Shown piece after piece: positions 54,964 to 63,931 of a stretch of DNA of 64,000 bases. The position numbers and the translations under genes are program-made. Source of the stretch: Citricoccus sp. CH26A (GTDB lineage: Bacteria; Actinomycetota; Actinomycetes; Actinomycetales; Micrococcaceae); the NCBI RefSeq assembly GCF_000224415.1, contig NZ_AFXQ01000005.1, positions 1 to 64,000 of the forward strand. Direction: 5' to 3'. Position 1 is the first letter of the stretch. The number at the start of each line of letters is the position of its first letter. The notes beneath the pieces are model-generated. The model was not told the DNA's origin. It did not search any database and worked only from the letters and a program-made list of their open reading frames with translations.

Positions 54964-55182
54964 TCAGGGCCGGCGGGTCGTGCCCGAGGGGCCGCCGCGG
55001 CCGAGGAAGCGCTGGGCCATGCCGATGAGCCCGCTCGATCCCGACCGACGGCGTCCGCCCTGGGCACCCCGGTTCTTCGTGCCGTACTGGCGCAGGGCGT
55101 CCGTGCCCTGGCCGATGAGCCGCCGCCCCTCCGGGCTGTTGGCGTAGTTGCGGGCCCGGTTGAACAGGTTCTTCAATGCCAT
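54964..55182 (-). CDS. small basic protein, unknown
   Basis: A 72-residue, strongly basic protein: MALKNLFNRARNYANSPEGR, then LIGQGTDALRQYGTKNRG and an Arg/Gly-rich tail ending RGGPSGTTRRP. An AGGAGG site precedes the ATG. The first half looks like an amphipathic helix pair, the second half disordered. It may bind nucleic acid. I recognise no named family. Two copies of a structured repeat lie upstream on the same strand. Confidence 0.65.
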   Translation of the reverse strand: MALKNLFNRARNYANSPEGRRLIGQGTDALRQYGTKNRGAQGGRRRSGSSGLIGMAQRFLGRGGPSGTTRRP

Positions 55183-55291
55183 GGTGTCCTCCTGATGGTC
55201 GTCGGCTGGACGGTAGTCCCCGAGTATTGCCTCTATGGGACCGATGCGCCAAGGAGGTCGGACCGGGGCTCCGCTCCGACCGGGGGCACGA

Positions 55292-55402
55292 GCAGGGCCC
55301 CGGGTATCCGGCTGCGGAGGGGAATCGCATACGCCGGGCCCGGGGCCCCTGTCATCACTCGCACCTTCATCACTCGCACCTTGATGAGGCTCCTTCAGCG
55401 TA
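55292..55402 (-). ncRNA. structured repeat element, copy 2 (with 15-base duplication)
   Basis: Minus-strand copy of the family at 45268. The -10-like TACGCT is the complement of 55397-55402; the core is 55292-55388. It carries an exact tandem duplication of TCATCACTCGCACCT (55352-55366 and 55367-55381), doubling hairpin 1. Hairpin 2 and its TCCCCTC loop are retained; the inner stem has lost one pair on one side but still forms TGCG/CGCA. Confidence 0.6.
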
Positions 55403-55500
55403 GGGGCCGTACTTGTGGGGAAACCGGGTGGAGACTGTGAGATCGCTGGCAGTCCTGGCAGGAGGGCAGCGGCTGAGGACTGCCCTGCGCCTCAGGACAT
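55403..55500. other. spacer between repeat copies 2 and 3
   Basis: About 100 bases without a gene. It holds an inverted arrangement of CAGTCCTGGCAGGAGGGCAG and a GGACTGCCCTGC, a possible weak hairpin at 55450-55490. No coding signal. Confidence 0.35.
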
Positions 55501-55601
55501 GGCAGGGCCCCGGGTAGTCCGGCTGCGTGAGGGGAACGCAATCATGCCGGGCCCGGGGCCCTCTGTCATCACTCGCACCTTGATGAGGTGGCTCCAGCCT
55601 A
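55501..55601 (-). ncRNA. structured repeat element, copy 3
   Basis: Minus-strand copy, nearly identical over its core (55501-55587) to copy 1. The only clear core difference is ATGATTGCG in place of GATGCG before the loop, which leaves the TGCGT/ACGCA stem intact. TAGGCT (complement of 55596-55601) takes the place of TACGGT, 8 bases before the core. Confidence 0.6.
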
Positions 55602-55659
55602 GGAAGCAGACGTGAGAATGGACCGGATACCAGCTGGGAGGTTGCTGGGAGCGGTCCCG

Positions 55660-56448
55660 TCAGCCGAGGATGTCGGTCCGGCGGTTGGCCAGCACGGGCA
55701 GGAAGGACCGGACCTCGTCGATGCGCTCCCGGGTGACGTCGGCGGTGGCGATCGCCTCGCCCTCCTCGGTGAGGGACGCCACGGGGATGGCCAGCGGGTC
55801 CACGATCGTCGAGTGCCCGATGGTGGTGTCACTGCGGGTGTCGGCGGCCACCACCCAGACGGTGTTCTCCACCGCGCGGGCCTTGAGCAGGGTCTGCCAG
55901 TGATCGACCTTGTGGTCGCCCGCGAACCAGGCGGCCGGCACCAGCAGCACGTCGGCCCCGCCCACGGCCAGGGCCCGGGCCACCTCGGGGAAGCGCAGGT
56001 CGTAACAGGTCATCATGCCGAAACGCAGCCCGCCGATCTCCACGACGGACAGGTCCCGCACGCCCGGGGTGATCCGGTCGGACTCCTTGTACTTGAAGGC
56101 GTCGTAGAGGTGCATCTTGCGGTACTTGTCCATGATCCTGCCGGTGGCGTCCACCGCGACGAGCGTGTTGAACGGCCGGTCGGTGCCCGAGGGCTCGTAC
56201 CCGCCGGCGACGATGGCGATCTGCAGGTCCGCGGCGATCCGGGTGAGGTCGCGCACGAAGCTGGACCAGCCGGCGTCGACGGACTCGGCGAACGAGCCGG
56301 CCACGTGCCGGACCGTGAACATGGACTCCTCGGGGAACAGGATGAGCCCGGCCCCGTCGTCCCGGGCCTGGCGCGCCAGCCGTTCCATGGTGGCGACGTT
56401 CTCTGCGGCCACTCCGGTGGGGCGGAATTGTCCGACGCTGATCCTCAT
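55660..56448 (-). CDS. nitrilase-superfamily carbon-nitrogen hydrolase
   Basis: A 262-residue amidase with the Glu-Lys-Cys triad of the nitrilase superfamily: LILFPEESMF (Glu), KYRKMHLYDAF (Lys) and MMTCYDLRFPEVAR (Cys). WKENTVWVV-like RAVENTVWVVAAD follows. The sequence looks like the deaminated-glutathione amidase/omega-amidase branch (Nit2-like), which repairs damaged metabolites such as alpha-ketoglutaramate. The start at 56448 is preceded by GAGGAG about 9 bases upstream. The following minus-strand neighbour upstream is an SRPBCC protein 41 bases away, so they may be co-transcribed. Confidence 0.9.
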   Translation of the reverse strand: MRISVGQFRPTGVAAENVATMERLARQARDDGAGLILFPEESMFTVRHVAGSFAESVDAGWSSFVRDLTRIAADLQIAIVAGGYEPSGTDRPFNTLVAVDATGRIMDKYRKMHLYDAFKYKESDRITPGVRDLSVVEIGGLRFGMMTCYDLRFPEVARALAVGGADVLLVPAAWFAGDHKVDHWQTLLKARAVENTVWVVAADTRSDTTIGHSTIVDPLAIPVASLTEEGEAIATADVTRERIDEVRSFLPVLANRRTDILG

Positions 56449-56489
56449 GGGCCCGTGCTCCTCGACTTCTCCGGCGGTGTCCTCCCACC

Positions 56490-56882
56490 CTAGTCCCCGG
56501 CCGGCCGGACCAGCCGGCGCAGGGGCCATCGCGTAAACGGCGCGTAGGGCGCCACCAGCACCCCGGGCCCGTCCAGGTCGACGCCGGCCCGGGTGCCGGT
56601 GCCCTCGGCCGCCAGGTCGTGGAACAGGATGAGCCGGCTGCCGGGCACCCACACGGTCCAGGACCAGGTGCACCGCGCCGGGTCGACGGAATCGATCCGG
56701 AACGGCACCCTGAGGCCCGCGGGCCCGTGGACGGTCCCCCGGGCCCCGGGGTGGATCACCTCGCCGTCGGCCTCGACCCGGCGGATGTGCGGCGCCCACC
56801 CCGGCCAGGCGTCGAACCGCTGGTACCGCGTCCATGCCACCTCCGGTGAGACGGCCCCGTGGACCTCGACGCGACGATGCAT
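56490..56882 (-). CDS. SRPBCC (polyketide-cyclase/START-like) protein
   Basis: A 130-residue protein of the SRPBCC hydrophobic-pocket fold: VSPEVAWTRYQRFDAWPGWA, then RRVEADGEVIHPGARGTVHG and TWSWTVWVPGSRLILFHDL. The family binds lipids or aromatic molecules or acts as a cyclase. ATG 56882 is preferred; an in-frame ATG at 56903 would add MHWHDGR. No clear ribosome site precedes either. It heads a short minus-strand pair with the nitrilase gene and is divergent from an aromatic-type monooxygenase. Confidence 0.8.
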   Translation of the reverse strand: MHRRVEVHGAVSPEVAWTRYQRFDAWPGWAPHIRRVEADGEVIHPGARGTVHGPAGLRVPFRIDSVDPARCTWSWTVWVPGSRLILFHDLAAEGTGTRAGVDLDGPGVLVAPYAPFTRWPLRRLVRPAGD

Positions 56883-57019
56883 GCGGCCATCGTGCCAGTG
56901 CACGGGCCGGCGCGGAAGGTCCGGGCCCGTAGCGGGTCCCGCCGGGGACGGAGGAGCACCCTGCGGGGCAAGCGCCCCCGCCCATGGAACGGCGACGGGC
57001 CCCGCCCTACCCTGAGGTC

Positions 57020-58765
57020 ATGCCTGCTGCCGGCACCCCGGATCCCCTCGCGTCCTCCCCGCGCTCCTCCCCGCCTCCACGCGCCGTGGCCACGGACGTG
57101 CTCGTCGTGGGCGCCGGACCCACCGGGCTGATGGCAGGGGCCTGGTGTGCCCGGCTCGGGCTGCGGGCCGTCGTCGTGGACGCCAAGGCCGGGCCGACCC
57201 GCGAGTCCCGCGCCCTGGGCCTGCAGTCCCGCTCGTTGGAGGTGTATCGGCAACTCGGGCTGGCGGATGCCGTGGAGCGGGCGGCCGTCCCGGCCCGTGA
57301 CATCAGTCCCGGCATCGGCCGCAGGCTGCTCGGCACCGTGCACTTGGACCAGGTGGGCCACCGGATCACGCCGTTCCCGGGACTGCACATCCTGGAGCAG
57401 AGCGCGAACGAACGGATCCTCGCCGAGCACCTGGCCACTCTGGGGCGACCGGTCGCCTGGGGGTACTCCTTCCGGTCCCTGGAGACGACGCCGGAGGGCC
57501 GGGCCGTGGTCGATCTCGAGTCCTCCGCCGGTCCGGTGAGGGTCCGTGCCCGGTACGTCATCGCCGCCGACGGCGCCTCCTCCCCCGTCCGGCACGCGCT
57601 GGGGACGGACTTCGAGGGGACCACCAGCCCGTTCGAGTTCTACGTGCTGGACGCGCTCGGCGTGCACGGGACCGGTGACGGCATCGAGGTCCACTTCTCG
57701 GCGGAGCACTTCGCGCTCTGCTTCCCGATGGGCCGGGACGAGCAGGGCCGGCGCCGGGCCCGGCTCCTGGGCATCCTGCGCGCGCCCGGGGCCGGCTCGG
57801 AGGCGCCCGACGCCGGCCCGCGCGCGATCGAGGCCCGGGCTCGGCCCATCCTGTCCGGCACGTTCGGCATCACCTACGCGGACACCGCGTGGGCCAGCCG
57901 CTACCGGGTGCACCACCGGGTGGCGGCCGCCTTCCGCACCGGCGCCGTGTTCCTAGCCGGTGACGCCGCCCACATCCACTCCCCCGTGGGGGCCCAGGGG
58001 ATGAACACCGGCCTGCAGGACGCACAGAACCTGGTGTGCCTGCTCGCCGACGTCATCGCCGGCCGTGCGGACGAGGCGGCACTGGACCGCTACGAGACCG
58101 AGCGCCGGCCCGTGGCGCTGACCCTGACTCGCACCACCGACCGCGTGTTCGCGGCGGTGACCTCCCTGAGTCCGGTGGCCAGGATCGTTCGCTCGGTGGT
58201 GGTCCCGGTGGTGCTGCCCGTGGTGCTCCGGCTGATACCCCGGTCACCGGCGGGCGGCCGGTTCTTCGGCTACCTCTCCCAGGTCAGGATCCATTACTGG
58301 ATGGGGCCGGGTGGCAGGCCCGCTCCGGGCCAGCGACGTGGGCGGGTGCTGGGCCGTCGCCTGCCCTGGGTGCCCGACGCCGGCCACGCCGGTCCGGTGC
58401 CCGGCGGCGACGGGCGCGGGGACAACCACGAGGCCCTCAACCACCCGGTGTGGCAGGTGCACGCCTACGGACCGGCCGCCGTGCGGGGCGCCCGCGAGCT
58501 GGCCGAACGGCACCGGGACAAGGCCGCCGGCGTGGCCCGGCCGACGTCGGGAGGACGGCCCTCCCGCGCGGACCCGGAGCGGGGTGCCGGGGAACCGGAG
58601 GCGCCGGAGCTGCCGGTGTACGCATTCCGGGCGGCACCGGAGCAGGGGCTGCCCGACGGGACCGCCGTGCTCGTCCGCCCGGACGGCTTCGTCGCGGAGG
58701 TGCTGAGCGCGCCCGCACCGGAATCCGTGCCTTCCCGCCCCGTGGCGAGTACCTTACGGACGTGA
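57020..58765 (+). CDS. FAD-dependent aromatic hydroxylase (PheA/TfdB/MhpA type)
   Basis: A 581-residue group-A flavoprotein hydroxylase. After a Pro/Ser-rich lead, the FAD fold is DVLVVGAGPTGLMAGAWC (about residue 27 on), the DG motif is YVIAADGASSPVRHAL, and the second FAD block is FLAGDAAHIHSPVGAQGMNT. A ~150-residue C-terminal thioredoxin-like region, low in complexity, follows as in phenol hydroxylases. It would add oxygen to a phenolic compound using NAD(P)H. TACCCT ends exactly 6 bases before the ATG. A plus-strand alpha/beta hydrolase follows at 30 bases and could act on the ring-cleavage or ester product. Confidence 0.88.
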   Translation: MPAAGTPDPLASSPRSSPPPRAVATDVLVVGAGPTGLMAGAWCARLGLRAVVVDAKAGPTRESRALGLQSRSLEVYRQLGLADAVERAAVPARDISPGIGRRLLGTVHLDQVGHRITPFPGLHILEQSANERILAEHLATLGRPVAWGYSFRSLETTPEGRAVVDLESSAGPVRVRARYVIAADGASSPVRHALGTDFEGTTSPFEFYVLDALGVHGTGDGIEVHFSAEHFALCFPMGRDEQGRRRARLLGILRAPGAGSEAPDAGPRAIEARARPILSGTFGITYADTAWASRYRVHHRVAAAFRTGAVFLAGDAAHIHSPVGAQGMNTGLQDAQNLVCLLADVIAGRADEAALDRYETERRPVALTLTRTTDRVFAAVTSLSPVARIVRSVVVPVVLPVVLRLIPRSPAGGRFFGYLSQVRIHYWMGPGGRPAPGQRRGRVLGRRLPWVPDAGHAGPVPGGDGRGDNHEALNHPVWQVHAYGPAAVRGARELAERHRDKAAGVARPTSGGRPSRADPERGAGEPEAPELPVYAFRAAPEQGLPDGTAVLVRPDGFVAEVLSAPAPESVPSRPVASTLRT

Positions 58766-58794
58766 CGGCGAAGCCACGGACCCGGGAGGTCGTC

Positions 58795-59622
58795 ATGGGA
58801 CGGCATGTGCAGGCGGGTGATGTGCGGGTCTGGACCGAGCAGGTCGGTGACGGGCCCGACGTGCTGCTGATCGGCGGGCTCGGGGACACGGTGGAGTCGT
58901 GGCAGTTCCAGTTGGACGGGCTGGCGGACCGCTACCGGATCACCGCGTTCGACAACCGCGGTGCCGGGCGGACGGCGAGGCCGCCTGGAGAACTGACCCT
59001 CGCGGCGATCGCCGACGATGCGGCCGCGGTGCTGGATTCACTGGACATCGACTCGGCCCACGTGGCCGGGTTCTCCGGCGGGAGCCTCATCGCCCAGGAA
59101 CTGGCACTGCGGCACCCCCACCGGGTGCGCAGCCTGGTGCTGCAGAGCACCTTCGCCGCCGCCGACGAGTACATGCGGACCCAGTTCCGGGCCCTTCACT
59201 GGCAGGCCGAGCTAGCTCCGGGTCCGCGGGAATTCCTGGAGGGCTTCTTCATCTGGGTGTACACCCCCAGGGCCCACAACGACGGGACGGTGGCCCGCTT
59301 CATCGACGACGTCATGGTGTTCCCCTACCCACAGGGCACCGAGGACTTCCGCGCGTTCGCCGACGCCTGCCTCGCCCATGATGCGCGGGGCCGGCTGGGC
59401 GGGATCTCCGTCCCGACGCTCGTGCTGGCCGGCGGTGCGGACGCGCTCACCCGCCCGGACCTGGGCCGGGCGGTCGCCGCGGAGATCCCCGGCGCCCTGT
59501 TCGAGGTGATGGACGGCGAGGCGCACCAGCCGTTCCAGGAGGTCCCGGAGGCCTGGAACGCCCGGGTGCATGCCTTCTGGCAGGACACCGGGCGGCAGTC
59601 TGCGGACCCGGGGCGGGGCTGA
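58795..59622 (+). CDS. alpha/beta hydrolase
   Basis: A 275-residue alpha/beta-fold hydrolase. Nucleophile Ser94 in the elbow GFSGGS; HG-like oxyanion loop LIGGLGDTVESW; acid in VLAGGADALTRPDLG; base His244 (GEAHQPF). FDNRGAGRTARP is the family's strand-4 motif. It resembles 3-oxoadipate enol-lactonase and meta-cleavage hydrolases. ATG 58795 has a GGGAGG site; an alternative GTG at 58762 would overlap the hydroxylase gene by 4 bases. It is probably co-expressed with the upstream FAD hydroxylase in breakdown of an aromatic compound. Confidence 0.88.
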   Translation: MGRHVQAGDVRVWTEQVGDGPDVLLIGGLGDTVESWQFQLDGLADRYRITAFDNRGAGRTARPPGELTLAAIADDAAAVLDSLDIDSAHVAGFSGGSLIAQELALRHPHRVRSLVLQSTFAAADEYMRTQFRALHWQAELAPGPREFLEGFFIWVYTPRAHNDGTVARFIDDVMVFPYPQGTEDFRAFADACLAHDARGRLGGISVPTLVLAGGADALTRPDLGRAVAAEIPGALFEVMDGEAHQPFQEVPEAWNARVHAFWQDTGRQSADPGRG

Positions 59623-59631
59623 CCCCGGGGG

Positions 59632-60927
59632 TCAGTCCTCGATGAGGTCGCGGACCTGGACCACCTGGTCGCGGCCGGGGCCCACGCCGATCGCGGAGAT
59701 CCGGGTGCCGGACATCTTCTCCAGGGCCAGGACGTAGTCACGTGCGTTGGCCGGCAGGTCGTCCATCGTGCGGGCGCCGGAGATGTCCTCGGTCCAGCCG
59801 TCGAAGTACTCGTAGACCGGCTGGGCGTGGTGGAACTCGGTCTGGGTCATCGGCATGTCGTCGTGCCGCACCCCGTCCACCTCATAGGCCACGCACACCG
59901 GGATTCGCTCGATGCCGGTGAGCACGTCCAGCTTCGTCACGAAGTAGTCGGTGAAGCCGTTGATGCGGGTGGCGTGGCGGGCCATGACGGCGTCGTACCA
60001 CCCGGTGCGGCGGGGCCGGCCGGTGTTCACGCCGAACTCGCCGCCCACGGTGCGCAACCGGGTGCCCATGCCGTCCTCGTCGAACAGCTCGGTGGGGAAG
60101 GGGCCGGAGCCCACGCGGGTGGTGTAGGCCTTGACGATCCCGATGGTGCGGGTGAAGCGGGTCGGGCCGATGCCGGCGCCCACGGAGGCCCCGCCCGCCG
60201 TCGGGTTGGAGCTGGTGACGAACGGGTAGGTGCCGTGGTCCACGTCCAGGTAGGTGGCCTGGCCGCCCTCCATCAGCACGACCTTGCCCTCGTCCAGGGC
60301 GTCGTTGAGCAGGATCGTCGAGTCCACGACCATCGGGCGCAGCCGCTCGGCGAAGGACAGGAAGTACTCGGCGATCTCGTCCACCGTGATGGCCCGGCGG
60401 TTGTAGAGCTTGACCAGCAGCTCGTTCTTCTGCCGCAGGGCGCCCTCGATCTTCTGCCGCAGGATCGACTCGTCGAACACGTCCTGGACGCGGATGCCCA
60501 GGCGCCCGACCTTGTCCATGTAGGTGGGGCCGATGCCGCGGCCGGTGGTGCCGATGGCGCGCTTGCCGAGGAAGCGCTCGGTCACCTTGTCCATGGTCTG
60601 GTGGTACGGGGCCACCAGGTGGGCATTGGCGGAGATGCGCAGGTGGTCACAGCGCTGGCCGCGGGACTCGAGGCCGTCGATCTCCTCGAACAGTGCCTCG
60701 AGGTTCACCACCACGCCGTTGCCGATCACGGGCACGGCGTTCGGGGACAGGATGCCGGCCGGCAGCAGCTTCAGCTCGAACTTCTCGCCGCCCACGACCA
60801 CGGTGTGCCCGGCGTTGTTGCCGCCGTTGGGCTTGACCACGTAGTCGACCCGGCCGCCGAGCAGATCGGTGGCCTTGCCCTTGCCTTCGTCGCCCCACTG
60901 GGCGCCGACGATCGCGATTGCTGGCAT
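59632..60927 (-). CDS. purA: adenylosuccinate synthetase
   Basis: A 431-residue PurA of normal length. [20 protein letters not shown] (GTP loop with catalytic Asp), [51 protein letters not shown] and [12 protein letters not shown] follow the family order. It joins IMP and aspartate with GTP to give adenylosuccinate, an essential step to AMP. Start 60927 has an AGGAGA site 9 bases upstream. The 3' end converges on the alpha/beta hydrolase; the palindrome TGACCCC-G-GGGGTCA (59620-59634) spans both stop regions and may end transcription. Confidence 0.97.
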   Translation of the reverse strand: MPAIAIVGAQWGDEGKGKATDLLGGRVDYVVKPNGGNNAGHTVVVGGEKFELKLLPAGILSPNAVPVIGNGVVVNLEALFEEIDGLESRGQRCDHLRISANAHLVAPYHQTMDKVTERFLGKRAIGTTGRGIGPTYMDKVGRLGIRVQDVFDESILRQKIEGALRQKNELLVKLYNRRAITVDEIAEYFLSFAERLRPMVVDSTILLNDALDEGKVVLMEGGQATYLDVDHGTYPFVTSSNPTAGGASVGAGIGPTRFTRTIGIVKAYTTRVGSGPFPTELFDEDGMGTRLRTVGGEFGVNTGRPRRTGWYDAVMARHATRINGFTDYFVTKLDVLTGIERIPVCVAYEVDGVRHDDMPMTQTEFHHAQPVYEYFDGWTEDISGARTMDDLPANARDYVLALEKMSGTRISAIGVGPGRDQVVQVRDLIED

Positions 60928-61145
60928 GAGTGCATCTCTCCTGAGCAGGCCGGAGGGATGTTCCCGCCCGGCCCTCGACATGGAAAACGCCCCCGGCGAG
61001 CGGTCCGACGGGGTCATCCCGGGACTCGACCGTGTGGTACATCACCTGAGGGCCTTACATCGGGAGTTTACCAGCCGTCGCCGGGGCCCTCCCGACGACG
61101 GCCACGCACCGTCACGCCGCACGACGCCGTGGGACCGCCGCCGGA

Positions 61146-61580
61146 CTAGGGGGCCTTCTCCGCGTAGGCGCGGAACTCCTCCAGCTGGGTGGCCTCGGCG
61201 TCGGCGAGCGCGGTGGCCAGGTCCTCGGCCTCGTCGTGCAGGTCCTGGACGGAGCGAACGGCCACCCGCAGCTGCACCCGGGTCCAGTCACCGTCCGGGA
61301 GCAACAGGTAGCCGTACTCCACGCGCAGGTCCGAGTCGTCCGTGCCGTTGACCATGGTCAGGCCGTGGCCCGGGTCGAACGTGGACAGGGTGTACTGGCG
61401 TTCGTGCCCGCCGGCCACATAGGTGAGCTCCTGGCCCGGGCCCACCGGCCCGTTGACGTGCATCTCGTCCACTCCGGGCAGCCAGACGGGCGCGGCCGCC
61501 CAGTCCGTGAGCAGCTCCCAGACCCGCCCGGTGGGCAGGTGGACCACGATCTCGTCCTCGAGGGCGGTGAACGTCTCCAT
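61146..61580 (-). CDS. SRPBCC-family protein
   Basis: A 144-residue protein of the SRPBCC fold: TALEDEIVVHLPTGRVWELL, VWLPGVDEMHVNGPVG, and later GHGLTMVNGTDD and VEYGYLLLPDGDWTRVQL. The ligand is unknown. The frame stays open up to 63194, but only this part is homologous; the rest shadows the fatty-acid carrier. It lies about 220 bases upstream of purA on the same strand. A conserved Trp/Pro-rich start suggests a lipid- or polyketide-binding role; no partner indicates which. Confidence 0.82.
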   Translation of the reverse strand: METFTALEDEIVVHLPTGRVWELLTDWAAAPVWLPGVDEMHVNGPVGPGQELTYVAGGHERQYTLSTFDPGHGLTMVNGTDDSDLRVEYGYLLLPDGDWTRVQLRVAVRSVQDLHDEAEDLATALADAEATQLEEFRAYAEKAP

Positions 61581-61775
61581 GCCTGAATCCTGACGGGCGA
61601 CGCCGGGGGACGGAAGGGCGCATGGGCGGGCGATCCTGGGTGACCGGGAAGGGGTGGATTGACCGGGGCATGGTCCCTCCATACCGTGAGAGGCGTCACG
61701 CTCGAGGCTGCAGGATCCCCTGCACGCCCCACCTGCCCGCCGCCGGGATACGGCGGCAGATGAGGAGACCGCACC

Positions 61776-63164
61776 ATGTCCAGCGCGCCCGGTAGCACCG
61801 AGACCCGTCCTCGCAAGGAGGGGACGCCCCTGTCCCGGGCCATGCGCCCCATCAACAACGTGGTGGAGCGGTTCATCCCCTCCGCCCTCGTGTTCTCGAT
61901 CGCCCTGACGTTCATCGTCGCGATCCTGGCCCTGATCCTCACCGACACCGGGCCGGCCGACCTGATCCTGTACTGGGGCGACGGCCTGGCCGGGCTGCTG
62001 TCCTTCATCACGCAGATGGCGCTGATCCTGCTGCTCGGGCACATCCTGGCCAACACGGGACCGGTCCGCCGGCTGCTCGCCTTCCTGGGGAGCGTCCCGA
62101 GCTCGCCGTTGATGGCGTACGTCTTCGTCTTCGTGGTGGCCGCCGTCGCCAGCCTCATCACGTGGGGCCTGGGGCTGGTGGTCGGCGGGCTGCTCGCCCG
62201 GGAGGTCGCCTACCAGGGCCGCGAGCGCGGGATGAAGCTGCACTTCCCCATGCTGGTGGCCTCGGGCTTCGCCGGGTTCGTGGTCTGGCACATGGGCTAC
62301 TCGGCCTCCGGTCCCCTGACGGCCGCGACGGAGGGCTCGTTCCTCATCGAACCGCTGGGCGGGGAGACGCTGCCGATCACCGAGACCGTCTTCTCCTCGT
62401 GGAACATGATCGCCGCCGTCGCGACCATCCTGGTGGTGGGCCTGGCCCTGTTCCTGGTGGCCCCGCGCCCCGGGGACAGGATCAAGGAACTGGAGATCGA
62501 CGCCCGGGAGCACGCCGACGACGGACAGGAGGAGATCGTCACCCCGGCCGACCGGCTGGACGCCAGCCGGGTGGTGACCCTGCTGCTGGGCCTGATGCTC
62601 ACGGCCTACCTGGTCCTGCACTTCGCCCAGGGCGGCACGCTGACCCTGGACACCGTGAACTGGTCCTTCCTGGCCCTGATCCTGCTCCTGGTGCGCAACC
62701 CCTTCGAGTTGATCGCCCTGACGAAGAACGCCGCCTCCAACGTGGGCGAGATCCTGCTGCAGTTCCCCCTCTACGCGGGCATCCTGGGCCTGATGACCGG
62801 TTCCGGACTGATCCAGGTGTTCTCGGACGCCTTCGTGGCGATCTCCACCCCGGTCACCTTCGGGTTGCTGGCCTTCCTGTCCGCGGGCCTGGTGAACTTC
62901 TTCGTCCCCTCGGGCGGCGGACAGTTCGCGGTGCAGGGCCCGATCATGCTCTCGGCCGGCGCCGAGCTCGGCGTGGACCCGGCGGTCACGATCATGGCGG
63001 TGTCCTACGGTGACCAGTGGACCAACATGGTCCAGCCGTTCTGGGCCATTCCGCTGCTGGCGATCGCCGGGCTGAAGATGCGGGACATCCTGGGGTACAC
63101 CACGGTGGTGCTGATCGCCTCCGGCCTGGTCTTCGGCGGGACGCTGTTGCTCGTCTCGCTGTAG
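61776..63164 (+). CDS. AtoE-type short-chain fatty acid transporter
   Basis: A 462-residue carrier of the AtoE family, with 11-12 hydrophobic segments. Blocks include PINNVVERFIPSALVFSIAL, LLLGHILANTGPVRRLL, GLVNFFVPSGGGQFAVQGP and SYGDQWTNMVQPFWAIPLL. The NFFVPSGGGQ loop is the family signature. AtoE imports acetoacetate or short-chain fatty acids. GAGGAG lies 9 bases before the ATG. The next gene, 130 bases on, is phasin-like with its own promoter, hinting that imported acids feed storage polymer. Confidence 0.9.
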   Translation: MSSAPGSTETRPRKEGTPLSRAMRPINNVVERFIPSALVFSIALTFIVAILALILTDTGPADLILYWGDGLAGLLSFITQMALILLLGHILANTGPVRRLLAFLGSVPSSPLMAYVFVFVVAAVASLITWGLGLVVGGLLAREVAYQGRERGMKLHFPMLVASGFAGFVVWHMGYSASGPLTAATEGSFLIEPLGGETLPITETVFSSWNMIAAVATILVVGLALFLVAPRPGDRIKELEIDAREHADDGQEEIVTPADRLDASRVVTLLLGLMLTAYLVLHFAQGGTLTLDTVNWSFLALILLLVRNPFELIALTKNAASNVGEILLQFPLYAGILGLMTGSGLIQVFSDAFVAISTPVTFGLLAFLSAGLVNFFVPSGGGQFAVQGPIMLSAGAELGVDPAVTIMAVSYGDQWTNMVQPFWAIPLLAIAGLKMRDILGYTTVVLIASGLVFGGTLLLVSL

Positions 63165-63212
63165 GGGCCCGGGGGTGATCCCCGGGGTGGACACGGTCGG
63201 CGGCGCGCGGGC

Positions 63213-63243
63213 TTGAAAAAGTTAGCAGTACGTTGCTAACTTT
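63213..63243 (+). promoter_or_regulatory. phasin promoter overlapped by a palindromic operator
   Basis: TTGAAA (63213-63218) and TAACTT (63237-63242) with an 18-base spacer form the promoter. The inverted repeat AAAGTTAGCA (63218-63227) and TGCTAACTTT (63234-63243) overlaps the spacer and -10 box, so a repressor there would block transcription. The patch is A/T-rich for this genome. Confidence 0.75.
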
Positions 63244-63294
63244 GTTAACCGGCAGGCACCACCGCTGCCAGGGACATCAACGCGAGGAGACACC

Positions 63295-63867
63295 ATGGCT
63301 GCAACCACCACCGCCGACCAGGCCCAGGCCACCGCCGACCAGGCCACCCAGACCACCACCACCATGCTGGAGGAGACCCTCGATCGCTTCGAGGAGAACT
63401 CCGAGCGCCTCACCCAGATGGTCGAGGACGCCGCCAAGCGCTTCGAGGAGAACTCCGAGCGCGTCAAGGCGTTCAACACCGAGATGATGGAGTCGGCCAA
63501 GGCCAACAGCCGCGTCGTCGTCGACAACTACGCCAAGGCCGCCAAGATGGCCGAGGAGACCACCAAGCGCCTCCAGGAGAACTCCGAGCACGTCGCCAAG
63601 ATGACCCAGGAGGCCGCCAAGAGCTTCCAGGAGAACTCCGCGCGGGTGCACGAGGTCAACTCGGCGATGATGGACTCCTCCAAGTCCGGCAGCCGCCTCG
63701 TCGTGGACAACTACGCCCAGGCCGCCCGCAGCGTGTTCGCCGTGCAGCGCCAGATGGTCGACGCCGCCCAGGTCCAGTGGGTCCAGGACGCCGCCGTCAC
63801 CCAGATCCGGTTCGCCGAGGACGTCACCGCCGCGTGGACCCGGGCCGCCCGCGCACTGCTGAAGTGA
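63295..63867 (+). CDS. phasin-like coiled-coil protein
   Basis: A 190-residue, almost wholly helical protein rich in Ala, Glu, Asn and Lys. It contains two similar repeats: RFEENSERVKAFNTEMMES and FQENSARVHEVNSAMMDS, each followed about 15 residues later by SRVVVDNYAKAA or SRLVVDNYAQAA. FEENSER and LQENSEH recur as shorter units. This pattern and length resemble phasins, which coat polyhydroxyalkanoate granules and are bound by their repressor. It has a palindromic operator upstream, and a terminator closes a one-gene unit. A GAGGAGAC site precedes the ATG. No PHA synthase lies in the window, so the role is inferred. Confidence 0.75.
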   Translation: MAATTTADQAQATADQATQTTTTMLEETLDRFEENSERLTQMVEDAAKRFEENSERVKAFNTEMMESAKANSRVVVDNYAKAAKMAEETTKRLQENSEHVAKMTQEAAKSFQENSARVHEVNSAMMDSSKSGSRLVVDNYAQAARSVFAVQRQMVDAAQVQWVQDAAVTQIRFAEDVTAAWTRAARALLK

Positions 63868-63897
63868 ACTGAGCGGCACTGACCTGACGTCAGCGCC

Positions 63898-63931
63898 AGA
63901 GGGGCCCTACCGATCGAGGTAGGGCCCCTCT
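63898..63931 (+). terminator. intrinsic terminator of the phasin-like gene
   Basis: 14-bp stem: AGAGGGGCCCTACC (63898-63911), loop GATCGA, and the complement 63918-63931, followed by further T bases (63932-63933). It starts 31 bases past the stop codon. Confidence 0.88.
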
